Shown: one piece after another, positions 1-11,050 of the stretch
Numbering within the stretch: position 1 is the stretch's first letter
How the letters are laid out: every line of letters begins with the position of its first letter
Source of the DNA: Cryptomeria japonica
Taxonomy: Eukaryota > Streptophyta > Pinopsida > Cupressales > Cupressaceae
DNA length: 64,000 nucleotides
NCBI RefSeq assembly: GCF_030272615.1
Contig: NC_081414.1
Span: 781,860,119-781,924,118, forward strand
Direction of reading: 5' to 3'
Notes under the pieces: model-generated
What the model saw: only the letters and a program-made list of their open reading frames with translations
Database searches by the model: none
Told to the model about the DNA's origin: nothing
Made by a program: the position numbers and the translations under genes

Positions 1-1325
1 GATTATTTTCTTTTAAATAGTTTTTTATTTTTATTTAGAGTGGAATATTGTTCACTTTTAAGAAGATTCGCCTGTTAAAATTAACAAAAATCATATCATT
101 TAGGGATAGGATCTAGTAATTGTGCATCCTAACTTCACACTTCTCAAAATCTTACATGGAAATTTTCAATGACTCAATATTTTCCAGCAGCTTATTTGGA
201 AAGTCTCCTACTTATAACTAAAGTTTCAAGACCACATCATCAAATATGATACCACATCAGCATGTGTTTTCCCAAAGTGTCCAAATCAGGCCAAAAAAAG
301 GTGAGGCCAATATTCATCTAAAAGGGGGTCCAATACTTGTGTAGCTAATGTGGCATCATATGATTGGTTGCCTTTTACAGTTAATGTTACATTTCATTCA
401 ATTATTAGTAGTCATCATCAATAGTAACAAATTTAATTTTTCTTGTTAAGTTCTTTCATGTGTGTATTATCCATGTTCTTATCTATATGTCTATATTCTT
501 ATCATGATCTAACCCAATTGTCTTGGGAATTTTCACTTTCTAACCTTGTCTTGTTCATATTTTTCTATCTAATGCATTTTTTTTGTAGGTCTTTAGCTTG
601 GGGTCATGCTTATTTGGCTTGAAATATTTTTTTGCTTCCTCTATAGTATCCTTTTGGCATCATGATGTTATTTTATGTTCACTAGATTTCCTTTAGCGTG
701 CATATTCATGATGATTCATAAGCCTGCTAAAGTTGGGGCAAAATGTAGAGTCTAAAATTACATACCCCTTTGCAATTCCACCTAGACTTTTGTAGCCACT
801 TTAGTGTCTATTTTCCTGGAGTTTAGGTAGGCTCATCTCAGCCCTTGCATTAGGCTTTTCCCTCTCTAGATGCATAGGACCCCCTTCCAGTTGTTATCCT
901 TCACGTTTTGTTTCATGTTAGCCACGTGTTTTTCTTACCACTTGTCATCTTTGACTATGATTTTTCTAGACACTAGCACACCACATGGACATCCTCACAC
1001 TATAGATTCATCCCTAAACATCTTAATGTTCAAATATTGATTCTATGTATTTTGACACTTTTCACCTATCTTGGTTGGTAGAAATGGCTCGTAATATTTT
1101 GAAATGGCTCGACAATCTTCTTTTTCCCTCCTCTTCTCTCTTTTAAATATTTATTCTCTCTTCTTTCAATTTCTTTGGTTCCTCCATACAATCTCTCTAG
1201 TTCTCTTGGCTCTTGGTTCTCTCAAAAAAGATCTCTCATTCTTTGGGCTCTCATAGCTTTCTCTTGCTCTTTCTTTCTTGCTATAGTAGTCTCTATTTTG
1301 TTACAACACTCTTAAGCTCTCAAAA
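1..1325. other. Intergenic, no recognisable gene
   Basis: No open frame resembling a known protein and no RNA gene is visible. The right end (about 1110-1325) is pyrimidine-rich. It continues directly into the target site of Copia element 1, with flank CAAAA at 1321-1325. Without the element, this DNA would join the sequence that starts at 8060. Confidence 0.5.
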
Positions 1326-2399
1326 TGTTAGGACCTGGAGGCAACGGGGGGGGTGAATCAGTTGTCAATTAATTTCAACCCAAATATAACTTAATCAAAC
1401 TTGACACATAATACTGGTAAACCAAACTTAATGCCAATTGATAGATTAACAGTTAATATTAATATCAGTCAAACTCAATGCATATAACCAAAAGAGAAAC
1501 AAAATCCATAACAAATAACATAGAGATTTGTATGTGGAAACCCTATAAGGAGAAAAACAATGGTGGGAAACCTTACCCACAATCAGATGATACTACTGCA
1601 CATAGTATGTGTATACAAATGGGGTCTACACATGTAGAAAGGCCAACCACCTAGAGCTCACCACTTAGTCATAAAATAGAAGTCACACTGAATACAATTG
1701 GATGATTAAATCCAATGACAATGTACTGCTCAAACTAGCATCTCCAATATTGGTTTCAATACCAATTAAGCTCTGATAATCACCTTTAAACCCTCCTTGA
1801 ACCTTCTCTATGGTCTACTCATATGATCTTCAATATTTGCACATACCATGTTACAATACCACACTTCCTTACTTCATCTCACAAATGAGATCTTACATAT
1901 ATACCAAAACCTAAGACCAAATGTGTAGGGTGGCTAATTAAGAATATTACAATTAGATCAATTACAGATAAGTTAAGATGTGATGCATCATGTTGGCTCA
2001 ATACAATTACAACAATATCCAATTGACTAAATCATCTCCATAACATGTCGTGCTGATCTAGAATAGATAATGCATGTCGGTCCATAACCTAGACCAATTT
2101 TTTGATAATAGAAAATATGTCAACCCAATTAGACCAATAACCAAACTACCAAAACCAAGTGTCCAAACCATGTCTTCTACATAACCAAGTGATCTCTAGA
2201 TGATAACAAGTCATCCTCAGTGCTAGTGAGCAATATAACCTGTCGGTGAGTGGTATACTGGTGACTGTGCATAAGTCACTGAACTTATTGGTTAACATAA
2301 TGTGTCGGTTCAACATAACCAAAGATCTCCAGAAGGATAAGTGTTGATAAGTGTTGACATCAATGACAAAACCAATGCAACCCATCCATAATACCATTA
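1326..2399 (-). repeat. 3' LTR of Copia element 1
   Basis: On the plus strand it begins TGTTAGGACC and ends ATACCATTA, where the intact sister copy has ATACCAACA, so the terminal CA/TG has mutated here. It aligns along its whole length with 6984-8054, with scattered substitutions that look mostly like transitions. Length is about 1074 bp. Confidence 0.9.
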
Positions 2400-2415
2400 A
2401 TCTCCCCCTTTGGCA
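2400..2415 (-). other. Polypurine tract of element 1
   Basis: The plus-strand TCTCCCCCTTTGGC is, on the minus strand, GCCAAAGGGGGAGA directly before the 3' LTR. It is the primer site for plus-strand DNA synthesis and shows which LTR is 3'. Confidence 0.8.
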
Positions 2416-2765
2416 TTGATGGCAACACAAGATGGAAAAACATCTAAGTGCCAAAACAAAATGCCAAAAACAAAAAACCAACAATCTCCAGAATAGATCA
2501 ATACTAGAAATCAAAATACAAATGCAGAGAGTATATATCACTCTCCCAATAAGTAATCTTCCCCAAAGGATAATGTATTTTTTTCCATAGATATCTCTCC
2601 CGCTTTGACATCAAATGCCAAAGTAATATACCAGATACAACCAATTCATAGAACCAATTACAATAACCAATTATTATAACCAACTACTCCCCCTGAGAAG
2701 TAGCTCTCCTTCATCAAAGCCAAAAAAAATATTCTCTGTTAATTTTGTCGGTTTGATGCCAATCA

Positions 2766-4487
2766 TCAACTATCTAAGTCTCTACCGGTGGATATAACCC
2801 CAAGCTGCTCTCTAAGATATTCAAAAGTTTCCTTAGGCAAAGGCTTAGTAAAGATATCTGGAATTTTCTCTTTAGTATTCACATAAACCAATCTCACTTC
2901 TTTTTCTTCAACATTCTCTTTCAGAGAATTATATTTGATAGAAACATGTTTATTCTTAGAGTGAAATACCAGATTCTTAGATATATCAATTGCTGCTGAA
3001 TTATCACAGTAAATGATTATAGGTTCTTTGCATTTTACCTTTATGTCCTTCAACATTTTCTTAATCCATAATGCTTGAGTACAATTAGTTGCTTCTGCAA
3101 CATATTCTGATTCTGCTATTGATAATGATGTACAACTATGTTTCTTGCTCAACCATCAAATCAATCTACTACCAAGAAAGAATGCCCTTTTGGTGGTGCT
3201 CTTCCTGCCATCTACATCTCTTGCCCAATTTGCATCGGTGTACGCACATAGATCAAAATCTTCATCTTTAGGATACCATAAACCAAGATTTGTTGTGCCT
3301 TGTAGATACCGGAAAATTGTTTTCACTACTGATTCATGATTTTCTCTAGGATTACTTTGAAATCTTGAAACAATACATATGACATTCATTATATCAGGGC
3401 TTGTTTGTGTCAAATACAGTAAACCTCCAATCATAGATTTGTATCTTGTCGGATTAACAGAAGTTGAATCATCCTTCAATGTTAATTTATTAGTTGTAGT
3501 CATAGGAGTACTTACCAGTTTAGAGTTTTCCATACTGATTTTCTTCAGTAGCTCCTTCAAGTACTTTGTTTGACATATGAATATACCTTTATTAGTCTAT
3601 GAAATCTACAATCCTAAAAGGAATTTAATCTCCCTAATTCATAGACATTTCAAACTCTTCCTACATTTTATTAGCAAAGTTTTTACACAATCCATCTTCT
3701 CCTCCAAAATTGATGTCATGAACAAAAACTTCAATAACCAAGATGTCTTCATTAGTCACTTTGAAATACAAGTTGTTGTCAACATTACCTTTAGTGTAAC
3801 CAAGCTTCAAAAGATATTTGTCTAATCTAGCATACCAAGCTCTAGGAGCTTGCTTCAATCCATATAAAGCTTTCATTAATCTGCAAATCATATCTTTATA
3901 ATTTGTCAATGAAAATCCATCAGGTTGTTCAATGTAAACTTATTCTTCAAGATCACCATTCAAAAATGCACATTTTACATCCATTTGATATACTTTATAG
4001 TTCTTGTAGGCTGCAAATGCAAGAAATATTCCGACTGCCTCAATTCTAGCTACCGGTGCAAAGGTTTTATTGTAATCAATTCCCTCTTTATGTGAATATC
4101 CTTTACACACTAATCTTGCTTTATTTCTGATTACCTTACCATATTCATTAAGTTTATTTTTGAGTACCCATTTACTTTCAATTACATTTTTATCTTAGGC
4201 TGGGGAACCAATGTCCATGTATTGTTTTCAATTTATTCTAATTCATCTTCCATAACTTTAATCCAATGTTTATCTTCACAAGCCTCTATAACAGATTCTA
4301 GTTCAATTTGAAAAATTAAACATACCTCTTCATTTGCCAGTCTTCCACTTGTCATAACTCCTTGATACTTATTCCCAATTATCTGACTTTCAGAGTGATT
4401 CAATCTTACATACCTGGGTGTGTTCACTTGTTGTTGTTCTTCAGTCACTGTGAAATTATCTGATGATGTTGGCATGACTGGATCCAC
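2766..4487 (-). pseudogene. pol: Copia element 1 pol, reverse transcriptase and RNase H part
   Basis: The RT (RVT_2 type) is recognised by the block [25 protein letters not shown] near 3780-3870 (given here as a landmark) and by SMIGGLLYLTQTSPDI near 3400. RNase H follows, with TDANWA near 3230, AESEY and YCDN near 3000-3110, and the usual C-terminal FTKPLP block near 2840. The RT metal-binding motif, normally FVDD, reads FVHD: the first Asp of the pair is His at 3718-3720. Frames change between 4487, 3909, 3560 and 3152, so several frameshifts separate the blocks. It would have made cDNA from the element's RNA in virus-like particles. It ends about 365 bp before the 3' LTR. Confidence 0.88.
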
Positions 4488-4505
4488 ATTATGTACTGGT
4501 GCACT

Positions 4506-6070
4506 CTATATAGGTTCATTTGTGATCATCTCAACTATTGGTTGAGAATCCATAGACTTTGAATTTCCTCTAAAGTGTTCATCTATCTTCACATTTGCGC
4601 TCTCAATGATTTTCTGCAATCTTTTATTAAAACATCTATATGCTTTGCTCTTAGATGAATAACAAAGAAATATTCCTTCATCACTTCTAGGATCAAATTT
4701 CCCAATATACTCATCTCTCCTAATGCAGAATTTGCTTCCAAATATTCTGAAGTATTTAAGAGTAGGAGTATTACCAAACCATAATTCATAAGGTGTCTTA
4801 CCGGTTTCACCTTTGATGTGAACTCTATTGAAAGTGTAAACTATTGTATTCACTGCTTCTCTCCAGTACACATGAGGTATATTTGCTTCTAATATCATGC
4901 TTCTAGCTGCATCCAAAATAGTTATGTTCTTCCTTTCCACAACTCCATTTTGTTCAGGTGTTCGAGATGCTGATAGTTGTCTGCTAATCCCATTCACTTC
5001 ATAGAATGTATTGAACTCCTTAGATGTGAATTCACCTCCTTGATGTGATCTTAAAGATTTTATTTTCTTACCGGTTTCATTCTCTACCATTGCCTTGAAT
5101 AATTTAAAGTTCCCAAAAGCTTTTTATTTCTCCCTGAGAAAAGTAACCCAACACATTCTAGAATAGTCGTCAATGATTAGCATAAAGTATCTATCTCCCT
5201 ATAGACTTCTTGTTCTTGCCATACCACATAAGTCAGTATGAATTAAATCAAGAACATTATTGGATTTCTCATAAATACTCTTAAAAGTTGTTCTAACTTG
5301 CTTTCCCATTTGACATTCCTTACATACCAGATTATGAGGTTTTACAATCTTAGGTAAATCCCTTACTCCCTTAGATGAACTAATCTTTATAATGCAATCA
5401 AAATTCACATGACAGAGTCTTTTATGCCATAACCAACTTTCATCAATATGTGCAATCAAGCATATCTTTTCATTATTATTCAAATGAAAGATATTACCTC
5501 TAGTCTAATTACTGGATGCAATATCCAAACTAGTTCTATTCATGATTTTGCATTTACCATTCTTGAATTGTAACTGAAATCCCTTTTCAACTAATTGACC
5601 AACACTTAGAATATTATGCTTCAAACCTTCAACATAATAAACTTTGTCAGTATTGTGCTTACCATCAAAAGATATAGTGCCTTTTCCTCTGATCAAACAA
5701 GCTTTGTCATCCCCAAACCTTACTAGACCTCCATTGTATTCTTGAAAAGATAAGAATTTACTTTTATCACTAGTCATATGATGTGAACACTCATAATCTA
5801 TAATCCATTCATCCTTTCCTTCAATTTTAGCTTCTAGGGCCTGCTCTACTGGTGGAACAGTAGTTGTTGGTTGACTTTATTTTATTGCAACAATAGCCCA
5901 TCCATTGTCTGTCAGTTCTTCACCAGAATCATCAGTATCTCCTTCATCAACATAGTAACATGATTTGTCTCTATTCTTCTTAAATCCATATCTCTGATAT
6001 TCAAGGTTACACTTATATGTTCTTTTAGCTTCTTCTATTAATATTGCATGTCTATCAGGACATCTAGATG
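4506..6070 (-). pseudogene. pol: Copia element 1 pol, protease and integrase part
   Basis: The protease active site, normally D-S-G-C, reads D-Y-E-C (Asp codon at 5796-5798), so the Ser and Gly next to the catalytic Asp are lost. The integrase zinc finger (HKRLCHVNF ... CKECQMGK) lies at about 5300-5440 and the first catalytic Asp is present in IHTDLCG. The second catalytic Asp, normally in LRSDxGGEF, is His (LRSHQGGEF, codon 5043-5045). The Glu region NGVVERKN is present near 4945. In-frame stops occur near 5875, 5505 and 5199. Integrase would have inserted the cDNA into chromosomal DNA. Confidence 0.87.
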
Positions 6071-6926
6071 CTATATGACCAACTTTATTGCAGTTAAAAC
6101 ATTTAAATGGTGCTTTTCCTTCATATTACTTCCAATAAGACCTTTAGGCATTTTCCTTGCAAATAGTGGTTCAATTTCTTCCAGTTCTTCATTTTCCCTC
6201 CTGATATTTTCAAGTTCCCTTGCATAAAGTGCTTTGCAATTAGATTTATCAGATGATGATGATGATGTAGATGATGATTCTTTGAAGGCTAAATCTCTCT
6301 TAATTGTGGCAATAGGACCAAAATCCTCAAGCTCAAATGCTGAAAGTTTTCCAACCAAGGTATCTCTAGATATTGATGTATTAGGCATTGTTTTCAACTC
6401 ATTAATAGCAATTACTTTCATTTTGTATGTTGGTGGCAATGCTCTCAAAACTTTAGAAACAATTTTATCTTCACTTAATGAACCTCCATAGCATTGTATT
6501 CCTAAAACAATTTCATTAACCCTTTCCATAAAAGCAAAAATTCTTTCATCTTCTTCCATTTTTCAGGTTTTCATACCTAACCTAGAAGCATTCGAGTTTT
6601 GCAATTTTGACAGTGGTGTCTCCTTCATTCAATGTCTCCAATTTATCCCAAATAACTTTAGCAGTAGATCGGTCTGATAATCCAATGATTTGTTGGTCTG
6701 GCAAGGTGCTCAAGAGTGCTTCTGTTTCTTTGCAATCATTCTCTTGATCCTTACCCAATGTTGGTGGATTAGGTTGATTCAGTGTAGGACCAACATAGCC
6801 ATTCTTTGTAACATCCCATATGTCTTTTCCAATGCAATTTAGATGTGTCTGCATCCTAATCTTCCATATACCATAGTTAGTTCCATCAAGTTTTGGACTA
6901 TCCTTCCTAAAAAAGTTAGCTGTCAT
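6045..6926 (-). pseudogene. gag: Copia element 1 gag
   Basis: The start at 6926 is an ATG soon after the PBS and gives MTANFFRKDSPKLDGTNY, the usual N-terminus of Copia gag (DUF4219/UBN2 family). The UBN2 body continues to about 6200. The frame is broken by a TAG after LECF near 6580 and by one extra A in an A-run near 6560. A CCHC zinc knuckle (CFNCNKVGHIASRC) lies at about 6055-6100. Gag would package the RNA in the cytoplasm. Confidence 0.87.
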
Positions 6927-6969
6927 AGAATCTCCTCAAGTTGTTAAACTTCTACAAATAGAGAACTTG

Positions 6970-6983
6970 GCTCTTATACCAAT
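6970..6983 (-). other. Primer-binding site of element 1
   Basis: On the minus strand this reads ATTGGTATAAGAGC, next to the 5' LTR. It differs from the initiator tRNA-Met complement (ATTGGTATCAGAGC) by one base, so reverse transcription was primed by tRNA-iMet. Confidence 0.85.
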
Positions 6984-8054
6984 CGTTAGGACCCAGAGGC
7001 AACTGGGAGGGTGGGGGAGTGAATCAGTTGTTAATTAATTTCAACCCAAATATAACTTAATCAAACTTGACACATAATACCAATAAACCAAACGTAATGT
7101 CGATTGATAGATTAGCAGTTAATATTAATACCGGTGAAACTCAATGCATATAACAGAAAGAGAAACAACATCCACAACACATAACATAGAGATTTGTACG
7201 TGGAAACCCTGTAAGGGGAAAAACCACAATGGGAAAATTTACCCACAATCAGATGATACTACTTCAGATAGTATGTGTATACAAATGGGGTCTGCACATG
7301 TAGAAAGGCCAACTGCCTAGAGCTCACTGCTCAATCACAAAATAGGAATCACACTAACTACAATTGGATGATTAAATCCAATGACAATGTACTACTCAAA
7401 GTAGCATCTCCAATGCTGGATTCAGTACTGGTTAAGCTCTGATAATCAACTTCAAACCTTCCTTGAACTTCTGTATGGTATGCTCATATGATCTTCAATA
7501 TTCGCACATACCATGTTAGAATAACACATTTTCTTACTTCATCTCACAAATGAGATCTTGCATATATACCAAAACCTAAGACCAAATGTGTAGGTTGGCT
7601 AATTAAGAATATTACAATTAAATCAATTACAGATAAGTCAAGATGTGATGCATCATGTCGGCTCAATACAATTACAATAATATCCAATCGATTAAATCAT
7701 CTCCATAATGTGTCATGCTAATCTGGAATAGATAATGTATGCCGATCCATAACCTAGACCAATTTGCTGGTAACAACAAATATGTCAACCTGATTAGACC
7801 AATAACCAAACCACCAAAACCAAGTGTCCAAACCATGCCTTCGACATAACCAAGTGATCTCCAGATGATAACAATTCATCCTCAGTGCCGGTGAACAATA
7901 TAACCTGCCCATGAGTAGTATACCGGTGACTGTGCATAAGTCACTGAACTTGCTGGTGAACATAATGTGTTAGTTCAACATAACCAAAGATCTCCAAAAG
8001 GATAAGTGTTGACATCAATGACAAAACCAATGCAACACATCCATAATACCAACA
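6984..8054 (-). repeat. 5' LTR of Copia element 1
   Basis: On the plus strand it starts CGTTAGGACC (the terminal T has become C) and ends ATACCAACA. Length is about 1071 bp, matching 1326-2399. As the 5' LTR it would hold the promoter on the minus strand. I saw no TATA box convincing enough to report. Confidence 0.9.
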
Positions 8055-8870
8055 CACAATAATATTTTGCAACTCTCTTGGATTTATCAAGCCTCTTTGG
8101 TAATATCTTTCTATCATTTTATCTTTCTCATTTTTGAGCATCTTGGCATTTATCACATTCCCTACCAATTTGATCATTTTCTCATTCTTTAGCAATTTTT
8201 ATTTTTATCTATCTATCTAGGTTGTATATGGAGGTAGAAATGCCAAAATGGTAGTTTGAGATTAAGGATTGAATAAAGGAAATGTAATGGTGGTGAAAAA
8301 GGAAGATGGAGAAATCAAGAGGACATCATTTCTCTCCTCAAGAGGAGGGGTGAAAGTTTCACACAAGATTCTCTTCAACCTTTCATGCCCATTTAATTTA
8401 AAGGAGGGGGGAAAATTCACTAGATCCAATCTCAATAGGAAGAGATTGAATACTAAATGAATTGACAATGGATTCAGAAAGTGAAAGTAACCCTCCTTTA
8501 GAATGGATAAGTTGAATTATGCAATGTAAGACCAGGTGTAAATATGACAAAGAAATGGTTATAACTTGAGATAGAAATATGGGATGAATTTTTGCACCTA
8601 GAAATAGTAGTAAGATGTCAAGACAAAGCTCCACTTCAAATTTCGGTGAAAGTTGTTAGGACCACATTGAAAGTGCACGTAGTCCTTTGAAAAATCCATG
8701 CAATGAAAAGGGTTTTTCTGCCTCTGAAAATGAAGTCCAAATCTGCAAATATAGTTGTGCACCTACAACCTACACATAGAAAAGATATAAAATGTTGTTG
8801 GGATTGCAGGTTTGCCTTCAGGTCAAATTGTGGTTTTGGAATTAACTAAATGATGAAAAGTACTTGCAAG
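8055..8870. other. Intergenic between Copia elements 1 and 2
   Basis: Holds the right flank of element 1 and unassigned sequence. No 5' LTR, PBS or gag N-terminus of element 2 is visible, so element 2 begins abruptly at about 8871. Short open frames here have no recognisable protein content. Confidence 0.5.
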
Positions 8871-9500
8871 TAATGAAAGTTTGAAGACATGAGGATGGTT
8901 GAAGGAGAGACCATTCAGCAGTATGGAATAAGAATCAAAATAGTTGTTGGAGAAATAAAGAGTGCAGATGGCAAAATAGAAGATTCCACTATGGTAAGTA
9001 AAGTCCTGAGATCCCTGTTGCCGGTCTATGCAATAAGGGTTGCTGCTATTCAGGAGCTGAGATCAATAGACAAGTCTAAGGCATCCTTGGACTCCATCAT
9101 AGCCAAGTTGACAACCTATGAGCTGAACAGTTTTGATGGTAGTGTTCAAAAGATAGAATCAGCTTTTAAAGCCTCTACTATACCATCTAGAAAAGGAAAA
9201 GAGACTAGCACTAGTGGGGAACCTAATTAGAATAGAGAAATGAAGGATGAGGAGTTTCTAATGGAGTTTGAAGCTCTTCTTGCCAGGAGATTTCCAAAAG
9301 GAACTGGTAAATACAAAGGTAAGCTTCCTTTGAAATGTTTCTCCTATAACCGGATAGGACATATTGCTATGAACTGTCCTAATAGTGACAACAAGGATAA
9401 ACCGGAAAGGTTCAAGAAATTCAAAGGACGAAACCCGACAAATTGTTTTGTGGCAGTTGATGAAGGTGTCATAGATGAGGAATCAGAAGAGGAAGAGAAT
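8871..9500 (+). pseudogene. gag: Copia element 2 gag (C-terminal part)
   Basis: Homology starts at KFEDMRMVEGETIQQYG, in the middle of the UBN2 domain; two stops lie just upstream. The domain continues through KVLRSLLPVY and LTTYELNSFD. A TAG at 9228-9230 interrupts it. The zinc knuckle reads CFSYNRIGHIAMNC, where the second Cys is Tyr, so the CCHC zinc site is damaged. An acidic linker rich in Glu (EESEEEENED) leads on to the protease region. Confidence 0.85.
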
Positions 9501-11050
9501 GAAGACATTGTGTTCGTTGCTGTAAAGGAAGATGTGGTAGACAAGAAGGCTCTTGTCTCCCAGTTTGATGATTCCAATGAATGGATCATTGAAAAGTATG
9601 ATGGTGGAGTGGTTTTCTTTGGCAATGATGCACCTTGCATGGTCAAAGGCAAAGGGTCCATCTCTTTGAATGGAAAGAGTAGTGCTGACAATGTGTACTG
9701 GGTTGATGGTCTCAGACACAACCTTCTAAGTGTTGCCTAGCTAAATGACAATGGTCTCATTCTGTAATTCAAGACTGGAATTTGCAGAATCAAAGGTAAA
9801 GATGGTAAATTGGTAGCCACTAGCATGCAGAATAAAGGTAACCTATTTCATCTGAATGCAAATATAAGTACATGTCTTATGGCTAAGATTGATGATAGCT
9901 AGATATGGCATAGGAGATTCTGCCATGTGAACTTTGACAACATTGTGAAGGCTAGTAAGATCAAGGTAGTTAGAGGGTTGCCAGTGTTGAGAAAACTGGA
10001 TAATACCCTGTGTAGAGAATGTCAATTGGGAAAAATGTCTTCCTCAACCTTTAAAGGTAAATCTTTCACTGTTGACAACTTGCTTGATCTTGTGCATACT
10101 GATTTATGTGGTCCTATGAAAACTAGAAGTGTGTAGGGTGATAGGTACTTCATGATTCTCACTAATGACTGCTCAAGAATGATGTGGGTCACATTCTTGA
10201 AAGACAAGTTTGAAGCTTTTGGGAAATTCAAAGCATTTAGAGCATTAGTGGAGAAGGAAAGCGGTAAAAGGATCAAATGTCTCAGAACTGATCAAGGAGG
10301 GGAATTCACTTCTAGTGAATTTAACAAGTATTGTGAAGAATTTGGCATTAAGAGATAACTGTCTGCCCCTCAAACTCCACAGTTGAATGGCTTAGCAGAG
10401 AGGAATAACCAGACTGTGGTTGAAGCAGCTAGAACTATGTTGATCCAAGAAAAGGTTGCTCACACCTTTTGGAGAGAAGCGGTGAGCACTGCAGTTTACA
10501 CTATGAACCGGGTACTCATAAAAAAGGGTAAGGACAAAACTCCTTATGAGTATTGAACCAGTAAGACTCCTGTGGTAAACTACTTTAAGGTATTTGGTAG
10601 CAAATGTTACATCAAGAGGAGTGAACATCAGGGAAAATTTGAAGTTAAATGTGATGAAGGAATATTTCTAGGATATTCCACCAAGAGTAAAGCTTTCAAG
10701 TGCTACAACAATAGGACTCAGAGAATTATGGAGAGCATCAATGTAAGAGTTGATGAATCCTCTGAGAAGACTGAGAAAATCGGTAGTGAGCAAGTTGTAA
10801 ATGAACCGGTTGCAACCTTCTGGGAACTAGTTGTCAGTCAACCTAGTACCAATAATAGTGTTCCTGAACCGGTGAATGCTAATACTGATGAAGATGAGGG
10901 TGAAGAAGAAAAGCAAGAAGCACCAATTAAGACCATTCCTCGATATGTCAAGTTGAATCATGATCTCAAGAAGATCATAGGTGATAAGGATGTAGGAATC
11001 CTTACTAGAAGGAAGATCAGAGAAAACTTATGTATGATCTCTGAATTTGA
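9500..11050 (+). pseudogene. pol: Copia element 2 pol, protease remnant and integrase
   Basis: At about 9580-9600 the sequence runs straight from NEWII to EKYDGG. In element 3 the matching stretch has D-S-G-C-S-H and about 20 more residues. An in-frame deletion has therefore removed the protease active site while keeping the frame. Integrase follows: HRRFCHVNF and CRECQLGK (zinc finger), VHTDLCGP (first Asp), LRTDQGGEF (second Asp, intact) and NGLAERNN (Glu). Stops lie at 9738, 9765, 9900, 10134, 10356 and 10554. Apart from the stops, the integrase catalytic residues are preserved. Confidence 0.87.

Larger units (their letters stand above)
1326..8054 (-). mobile_element. Copia (Ty1-type) LTR retrotransposon, element 1, complete but inactive
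   Basis: Two long direct repeats (1326-2399 and 6984-8054) flank an internal region read on the minus strand in the order gag, protease, integrase, reverse transcriptase, RNase H, which is the Copia order. A tRNA-iMet primer-binding site lies next to the right LTR and a polypurine tract next to the left LTR, so the right LTR is the 5' one. The flanks CAAAA (1321-1325) and CACAA (8055-8059) fit a 5-bp target duplication with one mismatch. The coding region has several stops and frameshifts, and key catalytic residues of three enzymes are replaced, so the element cannot move by itself. Confidence 0.93.

Noticed and set aside
2146-2541. 131-codon frame on the minus strand
   Set aside because: It overlaps the 3' LTR and polypurine tract of Copia element 1; the aligned part of the 5' LTR has stops.
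6234-6491. Plus-strand frame rich in Asp
   Set aside because: Antisense shadow of the Copia element 1 gag, produced by its Ser-rich stretch.
8640-8660. TGTTAGGACC near 8645 as the LTR of element 2
   Set aside because: No matching second copy: the element's own 3' LTR starts TGTTGGCATTATG, and no PBS follows. Only the short word is shared with the LTR of element 1.
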